A DNA stretch of 64,000 nt, taken from positions 62,001 to 126,000 of the forward strand of contig LIHN01000005.1 in the NCBI GenBank assembly GCA_001314545.1. The letters run 5' to 3'. This DNA is from Bacteroidetes bacterium HLUCCA01 (lineage in GTDB: Bacteria; Bacteroidota; Rhodothermia; Balneolales; HLUCCA01). Shown one piece after another: positions 45,413 to 53,770 of this stretch. Below the pieces are notes generated by a model, which saw nothing but the letters and a program-made list of their open reading frames with translations, did no database searches and was not told the origin of the DNA. The stretch's first letter is position 1; each line of letters begins with the position of its first letter. Both the position numbers and the translations under genes were made by a program.

Positions 45413-46941
45413 TGCCCTTGCTTTTCAACATACTATTCCTCGGAATTACCCTGTCCCTCGTCTTCACGTTTGAAGCCGGGGGACAGTTTCTTTCAGGCCA
45501 TGACGGGCTGATGCGTACGGCTGAATCGGTGCATAATACCTCGGTCTCCCGGTTGCCGGTGCGGGTATTGTTGCTGGACGGGCGGCTGGGCCGCAGCAGC
45601 ATCGGATCGCACTATGAAAACGGTGATCTGCGCAGCCTGCAGGACCCGTCACGTGCATTGCACACCAAACTGGAGTCGTACGGACTCACCCAATTCCGCA
45701 AGCTTCGTCTGGAGGGGACCTTCCGGTTTGTTCAGGAGCAGGAAGACCAGATTGGCTGGCGACTCAGTCGCGATGCGCTCAATCAGCCCTATTATTATGC
45801 CAATATTCGTCCCGGCGACTGGGACAACGACCGCTATGCGGTGCATGTTAACGGGGGAAGCCGGCTGTGGGAAGATCGCCTGCTGCTGGCCTTCGGGATA
45901 GACTACAACGTAGAGCGCCTCGCCCGCTACAACGATCCCCGGCCCTTGATTAATTACCATAATTTGTTTCTGAAGGTTCAGGCCGGGCTGCAGCTCGGAA
46001 ATCATGTACTTGCCCTTTATGCCGGTTCCGGTGACGCTAAAGAAACCGGCATTGTGCGCAACTACAATCGCTCCAACGACAGCTTTGGCAGGACGGAGTA
46101 CAACCTGATCACCGTCACAGGTATGGGCAGCTACAGTCTGCTGCGCCGAAGTCAGTACGAACGTCCGCTCACCCTTCAGCAGGCGGGTCTGACCTGGATT
46201 CGTGCCGGTGAACGCTCAACGCTGAGTACGGAAGTGGTGTATTCCCGCAGGGAGTCATCCTTTTCCCGCCGGGGCAGCTCGGGCAGCGGTGCCATCTTTG
46301 AGCCGATGGGCACCTATATTGAAAACGAAATCCGGTCGGATATCTTTGCTTCCCGCACCGTGGGCGATGTGATCCTGCAGCTGGTTTCCGAAACGGTATT
46401 TACCGACGGATACGATGAAAACACCCAGTTTCTGGGCGCCAATTATTTCAACAGGGGATTCCGTCAGGAACTGCATCTGCTTATGCACAACGCCGACGAA
46501 ACGCTTTCCCTTCAGCTGAGCGGCCATGGCACCGACCGTTCCATCAACGACCGTAACGCATCCCATGCTATGGGCTGGACGCGGGCGGGCGGTTCCGCCG
46601 ATGTACAGCTTACACGCAGTTTCTCCGCCTGGCGGATGGCCCTCATTCCGGGTGCCGGCTATACGGCCGCACTGCAACATAATTTGACCATTCCGGAGTC
46701 GCGACAGAATCTGTATTCTGAGTATATTGCCTATCCGATGTATGCGTTGAACACCAGCGATGTACTCTTCCTTCGGGGGGGACTTCAGGTGCAGCGCTAC
46801 ATGGCCGATTTCTCAGCGGCATTGCTCCTGCAATTTGAACACCAGCGTATAACCCGCGAAGGTCCGGTACATCCGGACGCGGCATTCCACCCCGGTACCA
46901 TCCGGAACGGAGTAACGGTAACGCTTCAATTTTTTCATTGA
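45412..46941 (+). CDS. DUF6850-type outer-membrane beta-barrel protein
   Basis: A 509-residue protein with a signal-like start (MPLLFNILFLGITLSLVFTF) and many amphipathic strands, for example LRLEGTFRFVQEQED and LINYHNLFLKVQAGLQLG. It ends in NGVTVTLQFFH with aromatic residues typical of barrels. The RLARYNDPRPLINYHN region and gene context fit DUF6850. Start 45412 shares one base with the previous stop (TAATG), which shows translational coupling. Possibly the export or pore partner of the lipoprotein; function unknown. Confidence 0.75.
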   Translation: MPLLFNILFLGITLSLVFTFEAGGQFLSGHDGLMRTAESVHNTSVSRLPVRVLLLDGRLGRSSIGSHYENGDLRSLQDPSRALHTKLESYGLTQFRKLRLEGTFRFVQEQEDQIGWRLSRDALNQPYYYANIRPGDWDNDRYAVHVNGGSRLWEDRLLLAFGIDYNVERLARYNDPRPLINYHNLFLKVQAGLQLGNHVLALYAGSGDAKETGIVRNYNRSNDSFGRTEYNLITVTGMGSYSLLRRSQYERPLTLQQAGLTWIRAGERSTLSTEVVYSRRESSFSRRGSSGSGAIFEPMGTYIENEIRSDIFASRTVGDVILQLVSETVFTDGYDENTQFLGANYFNRGFRQELHLLMHNADETLSLQLSGHGTDRSINDRNASHAMGWTRAGGSADVQLTRSFSAWRMALIPGAGYTAALQHNLTIPESRQNLYSEYIAYPMYALNTSDVLFLRGGLQVQRYMADFSAALLLQFEHQRITREGPVHPDAAFHPGTIRNGVTVTLQFFH

Positions 46942-48101
46942 TGTCCAAAACGGTTTTTCTTTCCGGCATCCTATCCTCTTTGCTGGCATTCATCGCTTTT
47001 TTTGCCGCTTCAGCTCCTGCAGGCTATCAGCCGGAGGACTACAGTTACGATGAGCTCCGCAACATATACACGCAGGATTCCTCGCTGTGGCCCGCTCCTC
47101 ATGTGGATGAGGGCATTGACTGGAAAGAGCTGCAGGCGATGCCGGAGAATCCGTTCCGCAACCAGGATAGTCTGGAAGCCCGAACTGAGCTGGGTAAAAT
47201 ACTGTTTTTTGATCCGCGCCTTTCCGCCTCCAACCAGATCAGTTGCTCATCGTGCCATGAGCCGGAACGCAACTGGCAGGATGGCCGGATGGCAGCGCTG
47301 GGGCACAACCATCGGGTCGGGAAGCGTAACACGCCGTCGGTGCTCAATACCTGGGGTGTTGAACCCGTATTCTGGGACGGTCGTGCGGCCACCCTCGAAG
47401 AACTTTCCCTGCACCCCATTGCCGATCCCCTGGAAATGAACATGGATCTGGAGTTTCTCCCGGACAAGCTCCGGGAAATCGAGGGGTATCCGGAGCTGTT
47501 CGAGGCTGCCTACAACGACGATCAGGTTACCCTCGAGCGAATCGCCTCCGCATTGGCGCAGTTTCAGCGGACCGTAGTGAGCAGGTCCTCCGACTTCGAC
47601 CGCTTTATGCGCGGAAACCCCACGGCCATGTCGGATGAGGCCCTGCACGGCATGCATCTGTTCCGTACCAAGGCCCGGTGTATCAATTGCCATCACGGGG
47701 CTTTTTTCAGTGACGGTGAGTTTCATAACCTGGGACTGCACTTTTATGGTCGGGATCGCGAAGATCTGGGACGCTACGATGTAACCGGCGATCCGGCCGA
47801 CATGGGTCGGTTTCGCACGCCGTTGCTGCGCGATGTGGCCTTCACGGCCCCGTACACCCATAACGGACTGGTACCCAGTCTGGAGGGCATGGTCAGTATG
47901 TACGATGCCGGCATGGCCCGGCCCCGTCCGCGCCCGGGACTGGAAGACGATCCCCATTTTCCGGTGACTTCCGAAATCCTGGTCCCCCTCGAGCTTACCG
48001 ATGAAGAGAAAGAAGCGATAGTATCCTTTCTGCATGCCATTTCTGAACGACCGTTCCGGCTGCGACGTCCGGAGCTTCCGGGGCGGGATCAATTCAACTG
48101 A
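46941..48101 (+). CDS. Di-haem cytochrome c peroxidase, MauG-like
   Basis: A 386-residue periplasmic protein with a signal peptide (MSKTVFLSGILSSLLAFIAF) and two c-haem motifs, CSSCH (near 101-105) and CINCH (near 248-252), in the order of bacterial cytochrome c peroxidases. RNTPSVLNTWGVEPVFWDGRAATLEEL and GRFRTPLLRDVAFTAPYTHNG are family signatures. It may remove peroxide or, as in MauG, oxidise another molecule. It starts one base into the previous stop (TGATG), so it belongs to the receptor operon. Confidence 0.93.
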   Translation: MSKTVFLSGILSSLLAFIAFFAASAPAGYQPEDYSYDELRNIYTQDSSLWPAPHVDEGIDWKELQAMPENPFRNQDSLEARTELGKILFFDPRLSASNQISCSSCHEPERNWQDGRMAALGHNHRVGKRNTPSVLNTWGVEPVFWDGRAATLEELSLHPIADPLEMNMDLEFLPDKLREIEGYPELFEAAYNDDQVTLERIASALAQFQRTVVSRSSDFDRFMRGNPTAMSDEALHGMHLFRTKARCINCHHGAFFSDGEFHNLGLHFYGRDREDLGRYDVTGDPADMGRFRTPLLRDVAFTAPYTHNGLVPSLEGMVSMYDAGMARPRPRPGLEDDPHFPVTSEILVPLELTDEEKEAIVSFLHAISERPFRLRRPELPGRDQFN

Positions 48102-48188
48102 GGGTTCGGTCTGGTTTGCGATGGGAGGGCATTTCTGCCTACCTTTAGCGCGTACCCAACTCCATGTTTATCCACCAATACTACAACC

Positions 48189-49160
48189 ATGGCTGTATCC
48201 ATACAGGAATTGACCTCCGGTAACCGTCGCGCCCTGAGTAAAGCCATCACCCTCATCGAGAGCACCCGCGGTGAAGACCGCCAGCCGGCCCAGCACCTGC
48301 TGCAGGCTGCCATGCCTCATACCGGAAAATCCTGGCGCATTGGGGTCAGCGGGGTTCCGGGGGTAGGGAAGAGCACCTTCATTGAATCGCTGGGCATGCT
48401 CCTGATAGCCCGGGGACATAAGGTTGCGGTGCTGGCCGTTGATCCCAGTTCGCCGTTTTCGGGGGGCAGTATTCTGGGCGACAAAACCCGTATGGAAAAG
48501 CTCGTAGCTCAGCCGGATGCCTTCATCCGCCCGTCGCCCACCGCCGGAAGTCTGGGCGGCGTCACCCAGCGCACCCGCGAATCCATTCTGCTGTGCGAAG
48601 CCGCCGGATTTGATGTCATTCTGGTGGAGACGGTAGGGGTAGGGCAGAGCGAGTACGATGTGGCCTCCATGACCGATCTTTTTCTGCTGCTCATGCTTCC
48701 CGGCGCCGGCGATGCCCTGCAGGGTATCAAGCGCGGTATTCTGGAGCTGGCTGACGTGCTGGTGGTCAACAAATGTGATGGCGACAACCGCGATCGCGCC
48801 GAGGCCGCCCGCAGCGAGATTCGCCAGGGACTTCATTATCTGCGCCCACAGGACGACAAAGCCCCGGCCGATGTGCTGTTGTGCAGTTCGCTCACCAACG
48901 AAGGGGTGGAGGCTGTCTGGGATGAGGTAAGCACGCGACTGGAAGCCCTGGCCCAAAGCAAGCGACTGGAGTCGAACAGGCGCAAACAGAACCTGAACTG
49001 GGTCAAAAGCCTCATCGAGCAGCAGGTACTGCACCGTTTCTGGAACGACGGCAATGTGCAGGCCGACTACATGAAAATGATATCGGAGTTGCGTTCCGGT
49101 GCCGTTACCCCCATCCAGGCCGTAGAACAGCTGCTGGAAAACGTACACCTGGTGCGCTGA
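48189..49160 (+). CDS. meaB: Methylmalonyl-CoA mutase-associated GTPase MeaB
   Basis: A 323-residue G3E-type GTPase that protects and reloads methylmalonyl-CoA mutase with B12. It has Walker A GVPGVGKS (55-62), the switch region DPSSPFSGGSILGDKTRM, a second signature SLGGVTQRTRESILLCEAAG, and GTP-specificity NKCD in VVNKCDGD, plus an AQPDAFIRPSPTAGSLGG stretch. Length is normal. It should serve the mutase at 38684. The two genes are not adjacent, unlike in many genomes. Confidence 0.95.
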   Translation: MAVSIQELTSGNRRALSKAITLIESTRGEDRQPAQHLLQAAMPHTGKSWRIGVSGVPGVGKSTFIESLGMLLIARGHKVAVLAVDPSSPFSGGSILGDKTRMEKLVAQPDAFIRPSPTAGSLGGVTQRTRESILLCEAAGFDVILVETVGVGQSEYDVASMTDLFLLLMLPGAGDALQGIKRGILELADVLVVNKCDGDNRDRAEAARSEIRQGLHYLRPQDDKAPADVLLCSSLTNEGVEAVWDEVSTRLEALAQSKRLESNRRKQNLNWVKSLIEQQVLHRFWNDGNVQADYMKMISELRSGAVTPIQAVEQLLENVHLVR

Positions 49161-49271
49161 TCCGGGCAGCATCCGCCCTGTTCCGCAGCCCTCCCCCGGG
49201 GCAACCCGCGCCCCGGGCAGCCGCAATTACCCGCCGAAACCCACGCTTGTGTAAAAAGTTTCCTATTCCTC

Positions 49272-49302
49272 TTGCTAACCGACGGAATAGTTTATATGTT
49301 TA
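49272..49302 (+). promoter_or_regulatory. Candidate promoter of the YceI gene
   Basis: TTG (49272-49274) and TATGTTTA (49295-49302), one mismatch from TAnnTTTG, are separated by 20 bp, as in Bacteroidota -33/-7 promoters. AT-rich GTTTAAACAA-type words follow. The gene starts at 49348. Confidence 0.4.
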
Positions 49303-49347
49303 AACAATAAACAGTTAAACAACTAAAATCAAAAACAGTACAAACAC

Positions 49348-49875
49348 ATGGCTACCTGGACACTCGACAAAGACCATTCTGAAATTCGTTTCAAAGCGAA
49401 ACACCTCATGATTACCACCGTTACCGGACAATTCAGGGAGTACGATGCTACCGTTGACGCGGCCGATGAAAACTTCGCTGAGGCCCTGATCAGCTTTGCA
49501 GCCAAAACGGCTTCGGTTGATACCGGCAACACCCAGCGCGACGACCACCTGCGCAGTGACGACTTCTTCAACGCGGACCAATTCCCTGAACTAACGTTCA
49601 AAGCCAACGGTATGCAGAAAAAATCCGACTCCGAGTACGTACTCAACGGCGATATGACCATCCGTGACGTAACCAAGCCGGTATCCCTGAACGTTGAATT
49701 CGCCGGAACGGCCAAAGATCCCTGGGGTCAGACCAAAGCCGGATTCACCTTCGAAGGCAAGCTGAATCGCAAGGATTTCGGACTGAAATTCCACGTGGTC
49801 AACGAAGCCGGTAACCTGCTGGTCAGTGATGAAATCAAGCTGATGGGTGAAATTCAGCTGCTCAAAGGCGAATAA
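49348..49875 (+). CDS. YceI family protein
   Basis: A 175-residue lipocalin-like protein of the YceI family, which binds isoprenoid-like lipids. It starts WTLDKDHSEIRFKAKHLMITTVTG and has the conserved DDHLRSDDFFNADQFPELTF and MTIRDVTKPVSLNVEF. No signal peptide is visible, so a cytosolic form is likely. Two stacked terminators follow. Confidence 0.93.
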   Translation: MATWTLDKDHSEIRFKAKHLMITTVTGQFREYDATVDAADENFAEALISFAAKTASVDTGNTQRDDHLRSDDFFNADQFPELTFKANGMQKKSDSEYVLNGDMTIRDVTKPVSLNVEFAGTAKDPWGQTKAGFTFEGKLNRKDFGLKFHVVNEAGNLLVSDEIKLMGEIQLLKGE

Positions 49876-49887
49876 AATCTCACCGAA

Positions 49888-49925
49888 GAATACCATCGGT
49901 TCGCCCGGCGGGTATTCCTTTTTTG
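49888..49925 (+). terminator. Rho-independent terminator after the YceI gene
   Basis: GAATACC (49888-49894) pairs with GGTATTC (49911-49917) with an inner G+C part, followed by a T-run (CCTTTTTTG). A textbook terminator 13 bp after the stop. Confidence 0.85.
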
Positions 49926-49927
49926 TT

Positions 49928-49974
49928 AAAGCCGGTATTGACGCGCCACTACGCGTTGGTACCGGCTTTTTTTA
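49928..49974 (+). terminator. Second terminator with a long stem
   Basis: AAAGCCGGTA (49928-49937) pairs with TACCGGCTTT (49960-49969), with an inner ACGCG/CGCGT pair, and a T-run follows to 49973. As it is symmetric and starts with an A-run it may work in both directions. Confidence 0.8.
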
Positions 49975-50112
49975 TAGCGCCGAACCCTGTGCCGGGGGTG
50001 CACGTGGGCAGATGTGTGGCATCGGCGTTAAGGCAGCAGCAAAGGCACAAAATCAGGATACACGGACCGTCTCTTGCCGGAGTCGCTCCCGGGCTTGCAG
50101 TCGCCTGCCGCT

Positions 50113-51294
50113 TTATTTCATAAGCAGTTTGGCGATGGTCTGCAGCTGCATGAAGGTCGTGCCTTCGTAAATCTTGCCGATTTTCGCATCGCGGTAGAAC
50201 TTCTCCACCGGATACTCCTTCACATAGCCATACCCGCCGAAAATCTCCACGGCCGAGGAAGCCACGCGCTCGGCTACTTCAGAGGAATAAAATTTGGCCA
50301 TGGCGGCTTCTTTCAGAAACGGTTGTCCCGACTCCTTCAGCCGGGCCGCCTGATACACCAGGAGTCGGGCCAGCTCAATATCGGTGGCCAGTCGGGCCAG
50401 TTCAAACTGCATCCCCTGAAACGAGCTGATGGACTTGCCGAACTGCTTCCGCTCCTGCGCATACCCCAGGGCTGCGTCAAACGCCCCCCTCGCAATACCA
50501 ACCATCTGAGCGCCAATGCCGATGCGACCTTCGTTCAGGGTCTCGATGGCAATTTTATAGCCTTTGCCCACCTCGCCCAGAACATTCCCGACCGGCACCT
50601 CGCAGTCCTCGAAAATCAGCTCGGTGGTGGAACTGGCCCGGATACCGAGTTTGTCTTCCTTCTTTCCGATGGTGAATCCGGGCATGCCGGGCTCTACAAT
50701 AAACGCGGTGATACCTTTGTAGCCGTCTTCGGGATTCACAGTGGCGAAGACGATGAAAATGCCGGCTTCTTTTCCGTTGGTAATCCACAGTTTGTGCCCG
50801 TTGAGCACCCAGCGGTCGCCTTTTTTTTCGGCGCGCAGTTTCAGGGCGAAGGCATCGCTGCCCGAGCCGGCCTCCGACAAGGCGTAAGCGCCCACGGTAT
50901 CGGCCGCCAGGCGGGGCAGACAGCGTTTTTTAAGGTCGTCACTGCCCCAGTGATTGAAAGCGTTGATGACCAGGGTGTTGTGTACGTCCACAAACACGCC
51001 CACGGCAGGATCCACGCGGGAAATCTCTTCAATGGCCAGAATCGACATGAAAAATGATCCGCCGGCTCCATCGTATTCCTCCGGAATTTCAATACCCATA
51101 AGCCCCTGCTCGAAGCATCCGCGGATGATGTCAGGTCGCAGCAGGGCCTGCTGGTCCATATCGTGCACGTGCGGGGCGATGGCTTCACGGGCGAAATCAG
51201 CGGCGGCATCGCGCAGCATCTGCTCGTCTTCGGTGAGGGTGGTCAGGGGGGCAGGGCGGAAGTGTAAGTCGGACATACTATTGAATTTAGGCAT
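50113..51294 (-). CDS. Acyl-CoA dehydrogenase
   Basis: A 393-residue FAD enzyme of beta-oxidation or branched-chain acyl-CoA breakdown. It has the GIEIPEEYDGAGGSFFMS segment, FAD contacts in YALSEAGSGSDAF and WITNGKEAG, and the family signatures FGKSISSFQGMQFELARLA and QIFGGYGYVKEYPVEKFYRDAKI-type end segments. The catalytic Glu lies in IYEGTTFMQLQTIAK, as in short-chain dehydrogenases. ATG 51294 or 51276 (MSDLHFRPAP) may start it. Substrate chain length cannot be told. It is leftward and unlinked to other fatty-acid genes. Confidence 0.92.
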   Translation of the reverse strand: MPKFNSMSDLHFRPAPLTTLTEDEQMLRDAAADFAREAIAPHVHDMDQQALLRPDIIRGCFEQGLMGIEIPEEYDGAGGSFFMSILAIEEISRVDPAVGVFVDVHNTLVINAFNHWGSDDLKKRCLPRLAADTVGAYALSEAGSGSDAFALKLRAEKKGDRWVLNGHKLWITNGKEAGIFIVFATVNPEDGYKGITAFIVEPGMPGFTIGKKEDKLGIRASSTTELIFEDCEVPVGNVLGEVGKGYKIAIETLNEGRIGIGAQMVGIARGAFDAALGYAQERKQFGKSISSFQGMQFELARLATDIELARLLVYQAARLKESGQPFLKEAAMAKFYSSEVAERVASSAVEIFGGYGYVKEYPVEKFYRDAKIGKIYEGTTFMQLQTIAKLLMK

Positions 51295-51513
51295 GATGAT
51301 ACCGGCCGAAGCACGGATTCCGGGTTGATTTAACAGTCCAAATATAGAAAAAAGGCGTCATTCACTCCGGCGAAAAGCGCTTTTCATGGGCGGAATTTTA
51401 CCTGCCTTTGCCGGAAAAGGAATTGTTTTTCTGTTCAACGGATGCCCCGACCGCTCGTCTAATCTTTTAAATCGCGCGAATCAACACAATTAACGATTCA
51501 AAATCACACTCCT

Positions 51514-51996
51514 ATGAAAACGCTTAAAGCTCTCTCCCTAACCCTCATTACCTTACTTGCCCTGGGAATCTTCACCGCTGAAGCCCAGCGTGGCATGCAA
51601 CGCGGATCCGCAGACGGAGGGATTCTCTCCGCCGAAATGAGTGAGGCCCTCCAGCTCACCGATCAGCAAAAACTACAGATTCTGGAACTTCGTCAGACCC
51701 AGCAGGCGCGCATGCAGTCGCTGCGTGAGAACTTCCGTCAGGGCGATATGACCCCGAATCAGATGCGTGCACAGCGCGATGAACTGCGTAACGGCAACGA
51801 TCCGGCCCTGCAGGAAATCCTCACCGAGGAGCAGTTTGCCAAACTCGTTGAACTGCGTGCTGAACGACGTGCCATCAACCAGGCCAACCGACCGGGTCGT
51901 GGTGGCGCCGACGGATACCAGCGCGGTAACCGTGGCAACCGCGGAGCCGGCATGCAGCAGGGTACCCCCCGTGGCAACCGTTCACCCCGACCATAA
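51514..51996 (+). CDS. Spy/CpxP-like periplasmic protein with RG-rich tail
   Basis: A 160-residue exported protein with a signal peptide (1-24, ending TAEAQ). Residues 36-125 are helical with LQLTDQQKLQILELRQTQQ, resembling the LTxxQ motif of Spy/CpxP chaperones that shield periplasmic proteins, and a second ILTEEQFAKL. The tail (130-160) is rich in Gly, Arg and Asn. It precedes an ECF sigma gene; stress induction is a reasonable guess. A strong terminator follows. Confidence 0.8.
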   Translation: MKTLKALSLTLITLLALGIFTAEAQRGMQRGSADGGILSAEMSEALQLTDQQKLQILELRQTQQARMQSLRENFRQGDMTPNQMRAQRDELRNGNDPALQEILTEEQFAKLVELRAERRAINQANRPGRGGADGYQRGNRGNRGAGMQQGTPRGNRSPRP

Positions 51997-52017
51997 CCCT
52001 GCCTTGCATCAGATTGG

Positions 52018-52057
52018 GCTGTCGCTGCGGGTGAATCTGCCCGCAAGCGACAGCTTT
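52018..52057 (+). terminator. Strong hairpin terminator after the Spy-like gene
   Basis: GCTGTCGCT-GCGGG (52018-52031) pairs with CCCGC-A-AGCGACAGC (52040-52054), then TTT. A 14-bp stem, long enough to end the transcript before the sigma gene. Confidence 0.75.
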
Positions 52058-52262
52058 CCTAAGCCGGTAGTACGCGTGCATCCCTGTAAAACGGTCTGAC
52101 CGACGCAGGCCGCACTAACCCGAGCCCGGTTCTGAACCCCGTCACTGTCTGCTTTGTTACATGAATGCTGCTGCCAACATACCTGAAAATGCCTTACCTT
52201 GGATTCTCTGGGGCCGTGCAATCACGCCGACCCCGTCCAACACCGCGACTCCGGCAGCCGAT

Positions 52263-52820
52263 ATGACAGCATCGCAATCCTACACCCCCGGCGATATCGA
52301 GCGGGAGCTGGAGACCCACTACGCACGGGTCTACCGCTTCGTGGCAGGAATGACCTGGGGCAGCGGACTGGATGCCGAAGATCTCACCCAGGATGTCTTC
52401 CTGAAAGCCTACCGCAACGCATCGGGTTTTCAGCGCGACAGCGCCCTGTCAACCTGGCTCTACCGCATCGCACGGAATACGGTCACCGACGCCCTGCGAA
52501 AACGAACGGTACGACGGGCTTTCAGCGCTTTCTGGCCCATGGATCAGGACCAGCAGCAGGTCGATATGCCGCATCCGGATTCTGAGGATGCCGACATGGA
52601 TGCCCGCGAGATGCAGACCATGGTGCGTGAGGCCATTGCCGCCCTGCCCGAACCCTACCGAAGTATTGTGCTGTGGCGGGAAATTGAAGAGCTCCCCTAC
52701 CGGGAAATCTCCGAAATAACCGGAGAGTCCGAGGGGACCCTGAAAAGCAGGCTGTTTTACGCCAAAAAGAAACTTCGCGATGCCCTCATCGCCAAAGGAA
52801 TCGATTATGAAACCCAATAA
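52263..52820 (+). CDS. ECF-type RNA polymerase sigma factor
   Basis: A 185-residue sigma factor with region 2 (LDAEDLTQDVFLKAYRNASGF, STWLYRIARNTVTDALRKR) and region 4 (IAALPEPYRSIVLWREIEELPYREISEI, ESEGTLKSRLFYAKKKLRDAL). A frame to 52161 would add 34 residues of Pro/Thr-rich sequence unlike the family, so I start at 52263 (MTASQSYTP). The next gene overlaps its end by 14 bases and encodes a membrane protein that may be the anti-sigma factor. Confidence 0.92.
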   Translation: MTASQSYTPGDIERELETHYARVYRFVAGMTWGSGLDAEDLTQDVFLKAYRNASGFQRDSALSTWLYRIARNTVTDALRKRTVRRAFSAFWPMDQDQQQVDMPHPDSEDADMDAREMQTMVREAIAALPEPYRSIVLWREIEELPYREISEITGESEGTLKSRLFYAKKKLRDALIAKGIDYETQ

Positions 52821-53157
52821 ACCCCTCAAAATAGACCAGCTGCGCTCGGCCTACGGGTCGCTGGAGCCGGATGGATGGGCCGTTACCCGCATGAAGGCGC
52901 GCCTCGCCCGTGAAAAATATGATCCCGAGGACGCCCTCTTTCAGCAGATTTTCGGTGTATTCCGACGGTATGTGCTGGCCAGTATGCTCGTTCTTCTGGC
53001 CTTGTCAGCAACCCTCGACCGGCTGCCGGCTACAGACAGCGCCAGCCAGGAACCCTCCCTGGCAGATGTTGAGATGTGGATTCTGGGCGAAAATCCGGAG
53101 ACGATCGAACCGCTGACCGGCGAAATTCCGGAATACGTCTTTTTAATGGACTATTAA
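52807..53157 (+). CDS. Putative anti-sigma or membrane partner of the ECF sigma
   Basis: A 116-residue protein with a soluble N-terminus (about 1-50) and one membrane helix (YVLASMLVLLALSATLDRL), then an acidic periplasmic tail. It overlaps the sigma gene's end by 14 bases and starts MKPNKPLKIDQLRSAYGSL. Position and topology match an anti-sigma factor, but the zinc-finger anti-sigma motif (HxxxCxxC) is absent. Called from context. Confidence 0.6.
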   Translation: MKPNKPLKIDQLRSAYGSLEPDGWAVTRMKARLAREKYDPEDALFQQIFGVFRRYVLASMLVLLALSATLDRLPATDSASQEPSLADVEMWILGENPETIEPLTGEIPEYVFLMDY

Positions 53158-53263
53158 GTACATCGTATCAGTCTTCCGGCGATGCAGCCCGTGTAAACCG
53201 ACTGCAGGTACCAAACCCCCTTAAACGGCGTAACATCACTGTCTTTTTATAAACCTACCAGCC

Positions 53264-53758
53264 ATGATCAAGCACACATCCACCATTATCATCCTCTTCG
53301 CACTGACCTTTGCGGCAGGACTGGGATCCGGGTATTTTTTGCGCGGTGCGCTCGGTGCAGGCGATTCTCTGACCACCGGCTATCATGATACCCGTGGTGG
53401 CGCACACTATGAATCCGGCCAGGGCAACCGACAGCGACAGGGGGAATGGCAGGACCGCGACCGGCAGGGTATGCAGCAGGGGCAGCGCCAGGAACGTGAC
53501 CGTCAGGCTGATTATGAGCGGTTTCGTACACGTCTGATTGCCGAGCTGGAGCTGGCTCCGGAGCAGATCGATCCATTCTTCGAGGTCATGACCCAAAGTA
53601 GGCGTGCCCTGCGCGACATTCGTGAGGATAACCAGGAAGCCCTGCGCCGTGAAATGCGTGAGCAGGCCGAAATCATGCATGAGCAGGTCGATACCATCCT
53701 GAACGATGAACAGTTTGAGCGCTGGATGGAAATGAGCCGTCGTTTGCGCCGCGATTAA
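53264..53758 (+). CDS. Membrane-anchored Spy-like stress protein
   Basis: A 164-residue protein with an N-terminal membrane segment (IIILFALTFAAGLGSGYFLRG), a Gln/Arg/Gly-rich linker (60-85) and a helical domain (ELELAPEQIDPFFEVMTQSRRALRDIRE and DTILNDEQFERWMEMSRRLRRD) as in the heavy-metal resistance/LTxxQ sensors. It follows the sigma and membrane gene on the same strand and may sense envelope stress. Confidence 0.75.
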   Translation: MIKHTSTIIILFALTFAAGLGSGYFLRGALGAGDSLTTGYHDTRGGAHYESGQGNRQRQGEWQDRDRQGMQQGQRQERDRQADYERFRTRLIAELELAPEQIDPFFEVMTQSRRALRDIREDNQEALRREMREQAEIMHEQVDTILNDEQFERWMEMSRRLRRD

Positions 53759-53770
53759 ACCGCCGGCAAC

